From Phorcus lineatus (taxonomy: Eukaryota > Mollusca > Gastropoda > Trochida > Trochidae), in the NCBI GenBank assembly GCA_921293015.1, contig OV121086.1, positions 31,048,254 to 31,112,253 of the forward strand: a stretch of DNA of 64,000 nt. The letters run 5' to 3'. Position numbers and translations under genes: made by a program. Below are positions 11,546 through 22,958 of this stretch, in pieces. Numbering within the stretch: the stretch's first letter is position 1; every line of letters begins with the position of its first letter. The notes under the pieces are model-generated. The model was not told the DNA's origin and did no database searches. It was given only the letters and a program-made list of their open reading frames with translations.

Positions 11546-14500
11546 TTTTAGGACATACATGTGTGGCGACATCTATCAACAACTATCGATGCAAATTAGA
11601 TACTAAGTATTCTAAGCTGATGACCTGGAATCAGCGATGTACAAGTAAGGACGGTCGAGGTCACTAAAATAAGTTTATAATTATATATACTGAAATAATA
11701 CTGCATACAATATAACAAATGACTGTCCTGATATTGAGGAATACGTCGTTTTTATTTTATCTGTATGCATATCGTCCTTGACCTTAGACACATTGCCGTA
11801 AGCAGTGGCCTCTGTTATGACTCGAGATATTATTGTTCCGACAGGTACGTGCTGAATGATTTATGAGCAGTCTGGTCAAATTAAGGATAATTCTACTTTT
11901 AGCGAATTAGAGTTATCTCCCTTCAAGGTCCGCCGATAGGTGTCGCCTCTGCATTTCGAGGTGACGAGATGAGCCTTGGCTTCCATAAATTATTCTACAC
12001 TTGTTAATCGGAGAGATAAGGTGGATTTGGCAAATGAATAATTGTTCCCGCGGCACAATATCAACCAATGTGACTGCATCATCCAACATGCCTGCCCATT
12101 CTTTCACTGTAATATTTCGGAATAATGGTAAATCATGTATATTCTTTTGGGAGTTCGTTAGGACTTTCGGCCTCCAGGGGAGTGGTGCATGTTTCGTTAG
12201 CCTTATGAACATATCAATTATTCAGAAGCCAAAGTGAAAATATTGCTTTCAACAAAAGCAGTTTCTTTTAAAACATAAAGAAGTCTTTTAAAGTAGATCG
12301 TTTTATCTGAGACAATTCAATGTTATTCAATAAATTCTCTTTTCAATGAATAGGCAGTACCATTCTTAGTGATCATTTTAAACAAGGGTTAGAGTTAGGG
12401 TCAGACACGTATTTCATTTCTCAAGTAATTATACATAGGAAATACAATTACACTGCATCAATAACAATATGTTTTGGAAAATGGTGGAAATATACTCTGT
12501 ATACCGTGGACATGCACCGCATACACCAATTGGTCTGAACTCCAAGCAGCGCCTTTCAGTTGGCTCCAATTGAAGCTGACCCTGTAAGGAGATCAATAAG
12601 CACACTGTGAGGAGTTTAGGCACCATAAGAACTCGTCTTCAGTAACAGACTTGAACTAATTGGCAAGCATTGATCGAAGAAACTGGTCCAATTGTTTCCT
12701 CGAAATGAAATAAGTACAAGACCACTTGAGTACAGGGATACGACAAGGAAATGATTAATTAATTGTACTTTTAAGAACTGCATGGTGGCCGAGGAACCAA
12801 TAACATTTATGTCGCTATTTTTTGGTGTGTTGAGCTTAATTGTTCCCACATGAGTAATTATTGGTTAGGTTCCACTAAGAGAAATTAGGTCAAATTGTAA
12901 CTGAAACTGATAGTTGATTGATTCGCTTCGATGTTATCTACCATTACATCTCATGATAGAATTCCGCCTGTATGTCAAGCGTATCATATGCCATTCCTCT
13001 TGTTATAATTACAGGATTGTAAACGACCAAGATGCTTAATATTGCTAAAGGTAAGGTTAAGGCAACGCCAATATCTTAGTCAACTTAGTATTAAAAAAAC
13101 ATGTGAATTTCTAAGGTCCTAATATTCGCCAAGTCATAAATTACTTTTCGTTGATTAAGAGGTTTCATGATTATTTTTTCAATTCACTATCATGAAAAGT
13201 GAGGTTATTTCACAGCTTAATTTGCCTCACAATAAAATGATTAGCGTTATAATATGTAATACATTTTCGCATTCAAGACTAATGCAATAAATGATTTATT
13301 TAGAAAAATTAGATCTATCACTATCATACGGAATTAGTATATTCCATCAAATAAACGGCATTAGTCCAATTGTAAGCTCTAAAGGCAATTCAATTGGGAA
13401 AAAAGAGAAAAATGATGTTCCATTTTCTAAGAAAAGTTTCTTCAATGTCAGACAGTCAGACTTTATCCTTGTTTAGATGTGCATGATATCGTACAATTTG
13501 TTTAAAAAATGAAGTTTCCCAAACAGAAGTAGTTACATAAGTAATGTTTCATACATAAAATTCCTAAAATTCCTTTTTATAAGGACAGAGTTAGGAGAAC
13601 ATATCAGTGGTTCTAAGATTCGTTCCTGAAAAAGTATTAGTGCGTATTATTAAAGGTGTTAGATTTGATCCATAAAATTGATATTGAAAACTTGTCTACT
13701 ACTTATATGGTTTGAGTTTGATTTGAGAAATTTGGTTACTGGGCTGTAACATGACAGATTCTGGAATATCTAATTTTGAAAAAAAAATGTTTATTCAAGA
13801 TTGAAGAAGATTTTTGGGATTTTATTGACTCACTGCAAAATTGGTTTATGACTTATGGAGGTGTCATTTTTCTTGTCATATTATTACTCAAGTAACGATT
13901 TCTATTTTAGGATGGGATTCATAAATTGAAAGAAATGCATACGGCTGTAAATATCTATATGTATGTAGTGTATATATGTTTGAAATAATTATTATTGGAA
14001 CACATACTAATACGACAAAACATAAATAGCATTTTCATCAAATCAATACGCAATTACCATTACCGAATTGTATACATCTCCATGCCCTACATAACATAGT
14101 AGACATACTTAAGTCTACCTTTTGGACTTGATATAGGCATTGAGTCCCGGTATAGATGTTTCTATTTCAAAAGTCAGTCAATTGTTGAATATACTCATTA
14201 CAGAAGCAGAAAGCTAAAACGGTCATTTTCTAAATGCATGCTAATGCCAAAGAGCTTTCAGCCTATCTTGGTAAAGCAGTGACCGGAAATGGGTTCTTCA
14301 GACGTCCTTGGTGGACTCCCGTCATCATCAGATATGACTCTAGTGGTCATCCAATGTCCTGTAAGTCGCTGGCCGTTTACAAGGACGCTGTAACTTACTT
14401 TAATACCATTTGCAGACCGCAATGCAAATCAACGTCTTAATATAGCTAGCACCTACTGTTCATGTGATAATTCGGTATTATGTTATTTTGGTCAGTCGCT

Positions 14501-14700
14501 TGTCGACGGACAGTGACGGGTATTATTCGGTATTACGTTATTTCGGTCACTTGTTAGTCTACAGTGATGGAAGAAATTCGGTATATTGTTATTTTGATCA
14601 GCTGTTTATTAATACATGGTGATGGAATAATCTTATGTAATGTATACTTTTTTTGTGGAAATCATAAGTGTTCTTATTCTAACTCAATTACATAGAGGAT

Positions 14701-14819
14701 ATTTGACATTTCTCGCCGAATACCATGTATATCTCATTGAGTGAAGCCACGAGTGTAAGTATATGATTGTCTGCTTCACGAGATGAGATATAAATGGTAT
14801 TCGACGAGAAATGTCAAAT
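14701..14819. repeat. Imperfect inverted repeat (hairpin)
   Basis: The arms ATTTGACATTTCTCG... (14701-14737) and ...CGAGAAATGTCAAAT (14783-14819) pair with few mismatches around a 45-bp centre. The centre contains a second small inverted pair (GTGAAG / CTTCAC). Probably a decayed foldback MITE; no clear target duplication was seen. Confidence 0.65.
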
Positions 14820-16113
14820 GTTCTATTTATTATGTTTCCCAAAAACCTCGTAAATGACCTTAACTATATGAATGCAGTAGCTTAATCGCTTCGCTAGCGC
14901 GGCCATTATTCAATTGACAAACAGACGACGACATATGATTGTTGCATTATTTCACTGAGTAGAATACCAAATTTTATTTCACTCAGTGAAAATACGGCTT
15001 TTATTTTCACCGATTAATGGCATATTTCACCATTTGAAAGATAATAAATTGAATTATTTGTTTTCCTCTTCTTTTCTTGGTAGTTGCATTGCTTCTCACT
15101 TGTTGATATGCTAAACGTGCCTCTGTAAAAACATTTAAAAGCAAAATGTGTATCATCATATTCCGAAAATGCCGTTGATCAACCAGTGTACCAGCATGTT
15201 AAACAGTCATCGATATTCGGAAGTTTGTGAGGAGCTTGCATTGTAAGTTTTATTTATCAATAACTATGCCTTATACTTGTTGCATGTTGTGTCTTGTAAT
15301 TCAATAACGATTAGTCATCTATGGGCAGTGTTTTAAAGTTGAATGGCTTTACTATGTTCATGATAAATGTAACAATTGAGGACTGTTCTCGCCTTATCAG
15401 CAAGTTGTCTGTCAAAATCTTAATAGATATAGGTATAATTGTAGATATGTTATCGCCATTACCAAATGTAAAATCAAGTCAATTGAACGATAGATTTTAT
15501 CTTTACAAGAGCGTCTTGTTTTATATTTGACTCAAACATGGCATAATCTTGACATCTATTTTTGCGCTACCTTCCAAAACGACCTAATGACTTTTGCCTA
15601 CCCCTGTAGTTAGAACAATGGCGCTTGTTATGAAACTACAAATAACGACACTGTTAAGTAAAACAGATAATATCTTTTGATGAAGCTATCGACAATCTGT
15701 TATTATTGTACAACGATCTGCATGTTCAACTTCAAATCGATCATGTCGCGTCTAAGAAATATCTTGTCTTGTATCTCAGTTCCAGAATAGCGGTAACACT
15801 GAATATACATTGCTACATATACGTGTCTTAGATTTCACCTCTTATAGGGCCCGATTTGGGATACGTTTTGAATTGCCTTTGAATATAAGTCCTCTTTATA
15901 AGCATTCATATTTTGCCTGTCTCTTCTTTCTATCGCATAGTTTTAGATTTCGGTCTATGGAAAATAATTCTCAATCAACAATCATTTATCAAAATGAAGA
16001 AAGGAGCCTCGGAGTAAATTTTAATTTCAGGTAGTTATTGAAATCTAGACTTGTGTTTCAAGAAGTTATGTTGAGGTAAAAATAATATTAACTTAAGGTT
16101 GTAGTGTTTGACT

Positions 16114-16507
16114 AAGTATTTAAACATTTGTCGAAATATTTGATCTGGTTTGTTACATTACACAAAAATGTGTTAATGAATCAAATCATCATTTCTGCCC
16201 AAAAATATATCAATTTATGTAATATAAAGAACTTGATTCCAAAAATCAATGATTACAAAAAACAATTGAAACAGATATTTCTAGTAGAAAAATTCATTTC
16301 CAAAAGAAATAATGAAACTGAAAAATTCAATAATAAATGGTTTCCACTCATCCCATTATTCAATAGCTAATTACATTTGTATACTGAAAGGAATCTTTCC
16401 ATAACTCCTTCTTTTGTTGTACCTATATGTTTTATGTTGTACATTATTGACTATGTAACCTAAGGGAACAAATAAAAAAAAATAAAAAAATAAAGTATTT
16501 AAACATT
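16114..16507 (+). mobile_element. 5'-truncated L1-like LINE with 15-bp target-site duplication
   Basis: The insert 16129-16492 is flanked by perfect 15-bp direct repeats AAGTATTTAAACATT (16114-16128, 16493-16507). It ends in an A-rich tail (16468-16492). An open frame from the left junction to a stop at 16370 encodes about 80 residues whose pattern (VEKFI ... EKFNNKWFPLI near the end) resembles the C-terminus of reverse transcriptase ORFs of L1/Tx1-type LINEs. The intact duplication and open frame suggest a fairly young insertion. The clade name is tentative. Confidence 0.75.
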
Positions 16508-16935
16508 ACCATTGAAGGGACAGTCCGTCAGTCGTTGAAATCACAGATTTCAAATCTATGAATGGTGTCATTTTGTCGAGACTTGCATATCTATTCAATA
16601 GAGTGGCGGCATTACAAACACACAAAGAAGCTTTTGATAAGAAAAAATGGACAGTGACACGCGTCAAATAGTCAGACGTAAATTTAGAAACTTATCTTTA
16701 GAAGATAAAACTTGAAATGACAATGTTTAAAAAGGGTATTCAACTGGTAATCATAAAACTGGTATGTGTGATTACGGATTCATAATATCCGTAAAGATGC
16801 TATTCGATGTGAAAGATAACAATTATAATATTTGGTATTTGGGGGTGAATAGATAGCATGTTTTGAAACGATATCCCAAATAGTTGACACGTATGAATGT
16901 TTGATGAAATACCATGTAAATCAAGGAGTATCTCT

Positions 16936-17265
16936 TTAAAGGTCTTTTTTTAATCTCACGAAAACAAAAATAAATGTTTCAAATTGCAAACAATGTCTTT
17001 TAATCAAAAGAAGCTGTTTTAAAACGAACGTTTCTTGGTCAGTTAAGCCATGCGATCCATATCCCTACCTCAAATGGTTTAGAGGTGTTCGCACAAAAAA
17101 CAGTCGTCAGTGGATTTTGTTTGATACTTGATTATTTCCCCTACGACTACGGATGATGGTGTTGAGAAATGAGATATTTTACCTCTTTGAAGATAATATA
17201 TTTGGCATAAACAGATGTTTTAATGAAAATTTGAAAAAATAATTATTTAAAAATGTGCAACTTTC
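16936..17265 (-). mobile_element. TTAA-type MITE, family 1, copy e (inverted)
   Basis: The left end is TTAAAGGTC (TTAA 16936-16939). It then has the family blocks AAAATAAATGTTTC..., AATCAAAAGAAGCTGTTTTAA and GAAGATAATATATTTGGCAT, the last being the reverse complement of the block in copies a-c. The right end is degraded and its limit is approximate. Confidence 0.5.
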
Positions 17266-18149
17266 TCTATATCATCATGTCTATCAAGTCGCTATGCTCT
17301 TAAGATCACCCTTGTGGACGTAAACTATCGTGATTTTAGAAAACGCCCCTTAGGTCTTGAACACGATTGACAAATAGTTATTAGCTACTGAAATAGAATT
17401 AATATAACCATAAATGAAAGAAATTAAAGCAAATTCGTTTAAACATTTGATAAATTGCCAAGTGTCACTTTTTACAACAAAACAACCTCTCTTAAGTTTA
17501 TTGCCCAAAGTCAAACATTTATTCGACATTGATAAAGCGCTCTCTTAACGGTTTAATCAAAAGTCGCCTTATCATTAATCAGGTAAATCCTAAAGCGAAA
17601 TAGGATTTATTAAGTCATTTCTAGATTGGACTCTTTGAGACGTCAGTGCTAATAGTTTATTTTCTCATTTCCAAATGTCGGTAATTTATTTCCCATTTGA
17701 TAAGAGTAGAACTCTTTCTAAGATTCTTCAAGTACTATCGTCGTCAAACAGAAATAAATACCATTGTCAAACAATATAACAGCCATTCCCCCCTTTACAC
17801 TTGATAATGATATCTGGCCAAAGTCCGAGAGGGTCTCTTATGCAAACATTTCGTCATAATCCCATATGCTAATATCATCTCGGTCATAAAAATTCAACAA
17901 TAGTTTCTCTCATGTCGCATAATTCCTTCTTCTAATCGACCTTTTGCCTATTATCTATTTACATTAAGAGATTAGTGTTTTTAAAGTTTAGAATGTTGAA
18001 ATCAAAATTGTTTTCTGCTCGTTTTTGAATATCTTTTCTTTATGGTTCTAGATTTACAGACATAGTTTATAAATGACATTTTCCCTGATGTACTATTCCT
18101 ATGTTGGTTGAATTAGTTGAAAAGAATTAAGGTGTTTAAATTGGCGACG

Positions 18150-18497
18150 ACGAAGGGACAAATTTAAATTTCATTTCTTAAAATTTTCCCAAATAAAATT
18201 AGTTTATGCCAAATGTGTAATCTTCAAACTGCCAAACATCTCTTTACTCAATCGGGTCATCCGTAGTCGTGAAAGAAATTATCATGTTTGAAGCAAACAC
18301 CACTGGCGGCCATTTCCGTGTGAACAACTTTTAATCAGTTGAGGTAGGGAAATGGATTCGCATAGCTCAATTGAACATGGAATATTCTTTTTAGAACTAC
18401 GTCTTTTGATTAAAAAACATTATATTGCAATCGGTAACATTTATTTTCGTGAGATCACTATATTTTCTTAAGAAAACACGTGCTACTGCCCCTTTGA
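18150..18497 (+). mobile_element. TTAA-type MITE, family 1, copy b
   Basis: It starts AAGGGACAAAT and ends GTGCTACTGCCCCTTTGA. It shares with copies a, c and d the blocks GTAATCTTCAAACTG, GGCGGCCATTT, GTGTGAACA and ATTTATTTTCGTGAGATCAC. The terminal TTAA motifs are eroded. Confidence 0.55.
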
Positions 18498-21400
18498 TAT
18501 TTTTTTACATGCACTACATGTACTTCAGATCAGAGTAATGCCTACAAGTAAGATAGGCCTAGATTTGAAACTCTCTTAGCGCTGAGATGGTCGTAAGAAT
18601 CATTACTTAGCATTTGCCTTCCACTAACTTAACACTAAGATGGCTTCGAAAATCTAGGCCCTGGGCACTTTGCAAACCCATGTTCCTGGGATTTATGCGA
18701 CATATCTATATTTGGTGTCAAATGTTTGATTTGTAAGGGTGTTTTGTCTAAGATTGTAAAACTGAATGTAAATTTTGAAACTGTAATCTAAACCCTTAAA
18801 TTTTAATCATGACTCTTGAGCGATAGGAAGCTGAGAACATGTTTTATACATGTAGTAAACTTTAAAACGATGATATTCAAAGTCCTGAAGGCTTTACCTT
18901 GTTAGCATTTTCAGCAACCAGCGTGCTTTTAAAATTGCTTTTGTAAATCAAGGAAACAAGCATTTCTTAACATTGAAGATTTCAAGATATGAACATTTTG
19001 AAAACAAGGTTTTAGCACCTCCGGGCGAAATCTGATAATACGCAACTGTAGCCATTAAAATAGCTTTGCATGTGGTCCAAAATGGCGGCCATTTTAGCCA
19101 CAGCGAGATTGCTATCTTTACTGTCTCTGGAAACTTGGCCCTTGACAATGAAGCAAATGACAAGTTCAATCGTGATTGGCAGATGTAGGTGTTTATCACG
19201 TCTGCACAGTGGAAGGTGCGAATGCGCGCCGTGTTGTGAAACCAATTCTGAAGTCAACGAGCCATTCATAGACATATAGTGTGAATCTTTTTTCAATATC
19301 TCGGACTCTTCGGGTCGGCTTGTGATTATGATGTGACAAGATATGAGATCGTCATTCACAAGAATCCAGGCGCCAACAAGCTCATTTTGACTTGTTAAAA
19401 TGACAGTATAAAACAGTCTCTTTTCCTTATAAAAAGTTAAGTGTTCAATTTGTCAGAAATATATGAATTTTAAAGTATGACGTTAAAAAATTCAGACTAC
19501 ATGTAACATCAGTATTCACGAATGTGAATACTCATTACGGTGAATCCTTCAACATTAAGTGTGAATATAAACGTACCTTGGGTTTATTTTCTATACGTTT
19601 CTACATGTAGTAAATACTATACGAAAAATAGCTTAAGTAGAGATACTTGATAATTAATCGTAGTCAAAAAGATGATGCAATTGGTTTCAAATCTGTTTTC
19701 GATGAAATATTTTTCAATAATATATCAAATATGAACTAGTCCGTATTCGAAAAGATCCGGAAGTCTAATCAAAATGAACAATAAGCTGAATTATATCAAA
19801 CTAAAAACGATCTTATAAAACTTATCATCTGATGGAGATGAAAAAACACGTCAGACTTAGCTTCAAAAACTAAACACATGACTCAGATCTCCCTTCCGTA
19901 ATAAGTAGACATACAGTACACGTACTAAATTAATTCTTAGTACTAAGTACTTGATTAATCCTCTACTAAGTACTTCACGTTCAGGCATCTGATGTGCATG
20001 TAGCATCAACAAGGATTCGTACGGCTCCTGTGTTAGGTCAGTCAGTGTTTTCTCGTTATGCCCAGACAAAATGGCGCTTCCTCTGTCAGAAGTGCGAGTG
20101 CGTTCTCAATACCTCGGAATTCCGAATGCTTGTTTAATTACCCGGATGACCAAGAGTAATCATTGCGTAAGGATCGTCTCGTCATGTTCTTTTTAGGCTT
20201 GAGAAAACATGTGATTTAAATTGCCGGGAGGAGGTTGTGATAAGAAGGTTCACATTTTCAATGCGTGCGTTAAGAATTTTGGAAAATTATTTTCGGGTAA
20301 AAAATGATAAAATGTGATCGATGGAAATTACAGACCCGTTTGTGTAATTGGACACCGTGATTGCTTCATGTGCATACAATAATCATAAATTTCGGTGTCA
20401 AATTTATTTGATTTTAAATTTATGGTTGAATTCGTAATAGAATTAAAATATTTCCTGATCATAAAATATCAAAACGTGACTAGTAATAAAGTCATGGTTC
20501 CATAAATATGCCGACATTAAGTGTCACTTCTAATACTCGAAGTCACAGTTATTACCAGTTTATGTTCGTTTTAGTTGAAATTAAGCTCAAAATCGATCCC
20601 AACTTTCGTAAACATTTGACACTGTTTCAATCATTGCGGACGGGCACTCTTTAACACATCTTAGGCTCTCGTTAACCTTACTGTTACCGCTTTAGAAGAT
20701 TGGTCTTTAAAAATGATATTTTGTAATTGATTATTGTCAGAGATTCGATATCTCGTTATGACGCTTTGAGGTTTTTAGCCTCGTTGCAAGAACATGACAC
20801 TTTGATTGATTTAGCAATTAAAAATAATGAGAATATTTGTTAATTAATCGATTTTCTGCATATTGTTAGATAATCAAGGACTAATTTTCTACGGAAATCC
20901 TTTTATCTCCATATATGACACTGTTTTATGTGTTTAAGTATGATTTATTTGATGAGCTGTAATATAGTCGTATGCGTGATGAATGACCAAAGCCCACTCA
21001 GTATGGACAAAGATTACTGGGGTTCGAATCCAATTGAGCTTAGCTTTTATACACTATACATAGAAATAGCGTGATGGCTCGAATACATTTCGTTACTTAC
21101 GACCATCAGCACGGAATATGCCATGCTTTGTTTAAGCAATGTAAAAGCAGATTCATAAATCAAACAAAATTTCACAATTCAAAATTAACACCTTTTAATT
21201 AACCTCATGGGTATGAAATTATGTCCAAAAAAACAAGTATCTCACAAGTTGTAATCGAGATTATAAGAATAGATTAAAGCTGCATTTCTATTTTTGTTTT
21301 TCCGTTTTAACTTATAATTAATCTCTTTGTTTCTATCTCAACAATGATACATGAAACCCGCGACCTCATATGGATATTCATATGTAAAAATATTTCAGAA

Positions 21401-21590
21401 TGTTTTTCAAGAGCAAAAGTATCTTATCAGTAAGTAGGAAATATCTACCTTTTCGCAAACGCGTCAACTGTTATTTAAGTTTTATTTTCACTCAAGAAAA
21501 TTTTTAAATTCCAATATCTATGTCAAACGAGTGTCTAAATTGTGGTATTTACCGAGCGAGAGGTTGAAGATTTATATCTTCTATTTTCAG

Positions 21591-21739
21591 TGCCTATAAC
21601 TCCGGAATGAGGTGTTTCAATCGACTGAAGGCCTTGTGTCCTGCTGACCGCTTCCTCCCGAGTGACCGCATAATGATGAACTTCAAAGGGTCGGAAGAGG
21701 GGCTTCACGAACTGTGTTCAGATGATAAAATATACGAAA
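21591..21739 (+). CDS. Coding exon B: second half of Cys domain 1
   Basis: The acceptor is TCTATTTTCAG, ending at 21590, and the donor is GTAAGT at 21740. The single T at the start completes AGT (Ser) with exon A, and the exon ends in phase 1. It encodes x8-C-x7-C-x25-C, with a basic and aromatic first half and an acidic end (SDDKIYE). The C-x8-C-x7-C spacing, counting the last cysteine of exon A, is repeated exactly across exons C and D. The exon is unmistakably more coding-like than its AT-rich surroundings. Confidence 0.87.
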
Positions 21740-21847
21740 GTAAGTAATCACGTACTGTTAAGTGTAAACGAACACCAAAGGTATTTGTTTAATTTAGACA
21801 TGTAACAAATGTGATATTGTTGTGCTTTGTACTATACTATCGGAATT

Positions 21848-22185
21848 TTAAAACATTGCATAATATTTTTAAAAATTATATTTCTTCAAATTTACCTCAT
21901 TATCAGTTCATGCAAAATGTATTATCTTCAGAGGATCAGATATCTCATTATTCAACCAGCTGATACGCAATCCTTCATGAAATGCAAAAGCTGCATGCCG
22001 CCATTCTAGTCTGAACACATTTTAATCATTGAAGTTAGAAAAATGGATAAGCGTGTCTTAACCAAATTTCGTATACCTGTTTAAGGAAATTTTTTACAGG
22101 TTAAAACGGTTGCCTTCCAATTGGTTATTTTTTGTTTTTCTTTCGTAAGATCGCTTTTTATCTTAAGGAAAACTTGCTTCGTCGA
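21848..22185 (+). mobile_element. TTAA-type MITE, family 1, copy c (decayed)
   Basis: It shares with copies a and b the order of blocks TTCTTCAAATTTACCTC, GCAAAATGTATTATCTTCAGAG, GAACACATTTTAATCA and TTTCGTAAGATCGC. No intact ends remain; limits are approximate. Confidence 0.45.
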
Positions 22186-22681
22186 ATTCAATATACATAT
22201 ACCTTTATAAGTTGTCTGCATATAAACGTGTTTGGAATTTGAAAATAGAATAACATAAAATAATGTGTTTAGAACCCATAGATAAGTCACCATAGTCGTG
22301 TCTTATCAAATAACAACAGAATTATAAAAAAACAGGTAAAGTAAACAATACATGACAAAGACATGTATTAAATAAATGATAAAAGTTCCCAAGATTTTCT
22401 AGACTCCAAGTTGTTTACTTTTGTTCGCGATGCTGGGAGAATTCAACATAAAGAGAGATACATGAATGTAGATAAACTTTGTTGGAAAATTCTAGGGGTG
22501 ATATATCATAGTTGCCAACATGCCAAAGTCAGTATGTATACTCAAGAAAAAGATGAAAAGACCACCCCAATATTCAATATAAATGGATCATATGGATCAT
22601 TATTACTCTCCCGTTGAAGATACCGCCGTTTAATAAATCTACAAAGTTATTACACATTGTGTAATAACATCGCGTGTTGAT

Positions 22682-22720
22682 TGACGTCACATGACGTCAC
22701 AATCGTTAAACGTGACGTCA
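22682..22720. promoter_or_regulatory. Cluster of three CRE octamers TGACGTCA
   Basis: Perfect TGACGTCA palindromes lie at 22682-22689, 22692-22699 and 22713-22720, just after a GTTATTACACA/TGTGTAATAAC palindrome and just before a large hairpin. CREB/ATF factors bind this octamer. Here it may simply be part of a repeat, so a regulatory role is unproven. Confidence 0.45.
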
Positions 22721-22793
22721 CAATGTTAGCGAGGCAACGACAATGGCTATCCTGGCGATCTGTATGATTTTTCTTTGATATAATTCAGCGAGT

Positions 22794-22958
22794 AATAAAT
22801 AAAATACTAAACGACGTCCCGTATAATTACATTTTTATGAAACTCGTGAATGGTATCGGTATCTAACTCGCTTTCGCTCGTTAAATACCAAACCATACAC
22901 TCGTTTCATAAATATGTTATTAAACGGGACGTCGTTTAGTATTCTCTATTTATTTAAT
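22794..22958. repeat. Large imperfect inverted repeat (foldback MITE-like)
   Basis: The left arm 22794-22843 (ACTAAACGACGTCCCGT ... TTTATGAAAC) pairs with the right arm 22903-22958 (GTTTCATAAATA ... ACGGGACGTCGTTTAGT). The centre also contains a smaller inverted pair around CTCGCTTTCGCTCG. Arms are roughly 85% matched. Confidence 0.7.

Larger units (their letters stand above)
8631..21590 (+). other. Intron between exons A and B (12,960 bp)
   Basis: GTAAGA donor and TTTTCAG acceptor. The sequence is AT-rich. Listed separately are a SINE head (11402-11545), an imperfect hairpin (14701-14819), a truncated LINE (16129-16492) and MITEs (16936-17265, 18150-18497). I see nothing interpretable in 8700-11380, 11600-14650, 15000-16100 or 18550-21500. 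A small palindrome, AGTATTCACGAATGTGAATACT's arms, is at 19511-19532. Confidence 0.75.

Noticed and set aside
12390..12405. Telomere-like TTAGGG motif
   Set aside because: Only one or two loosely related units (GGGTTAGAGTTAGGG); not an array.
21014..21040. tRNA gene or SINE head around GGGGTTCGAATCC
   Set aside because: Only a B-box-like motif is present; no box A, anticodon arm or SINE body could be found around it.
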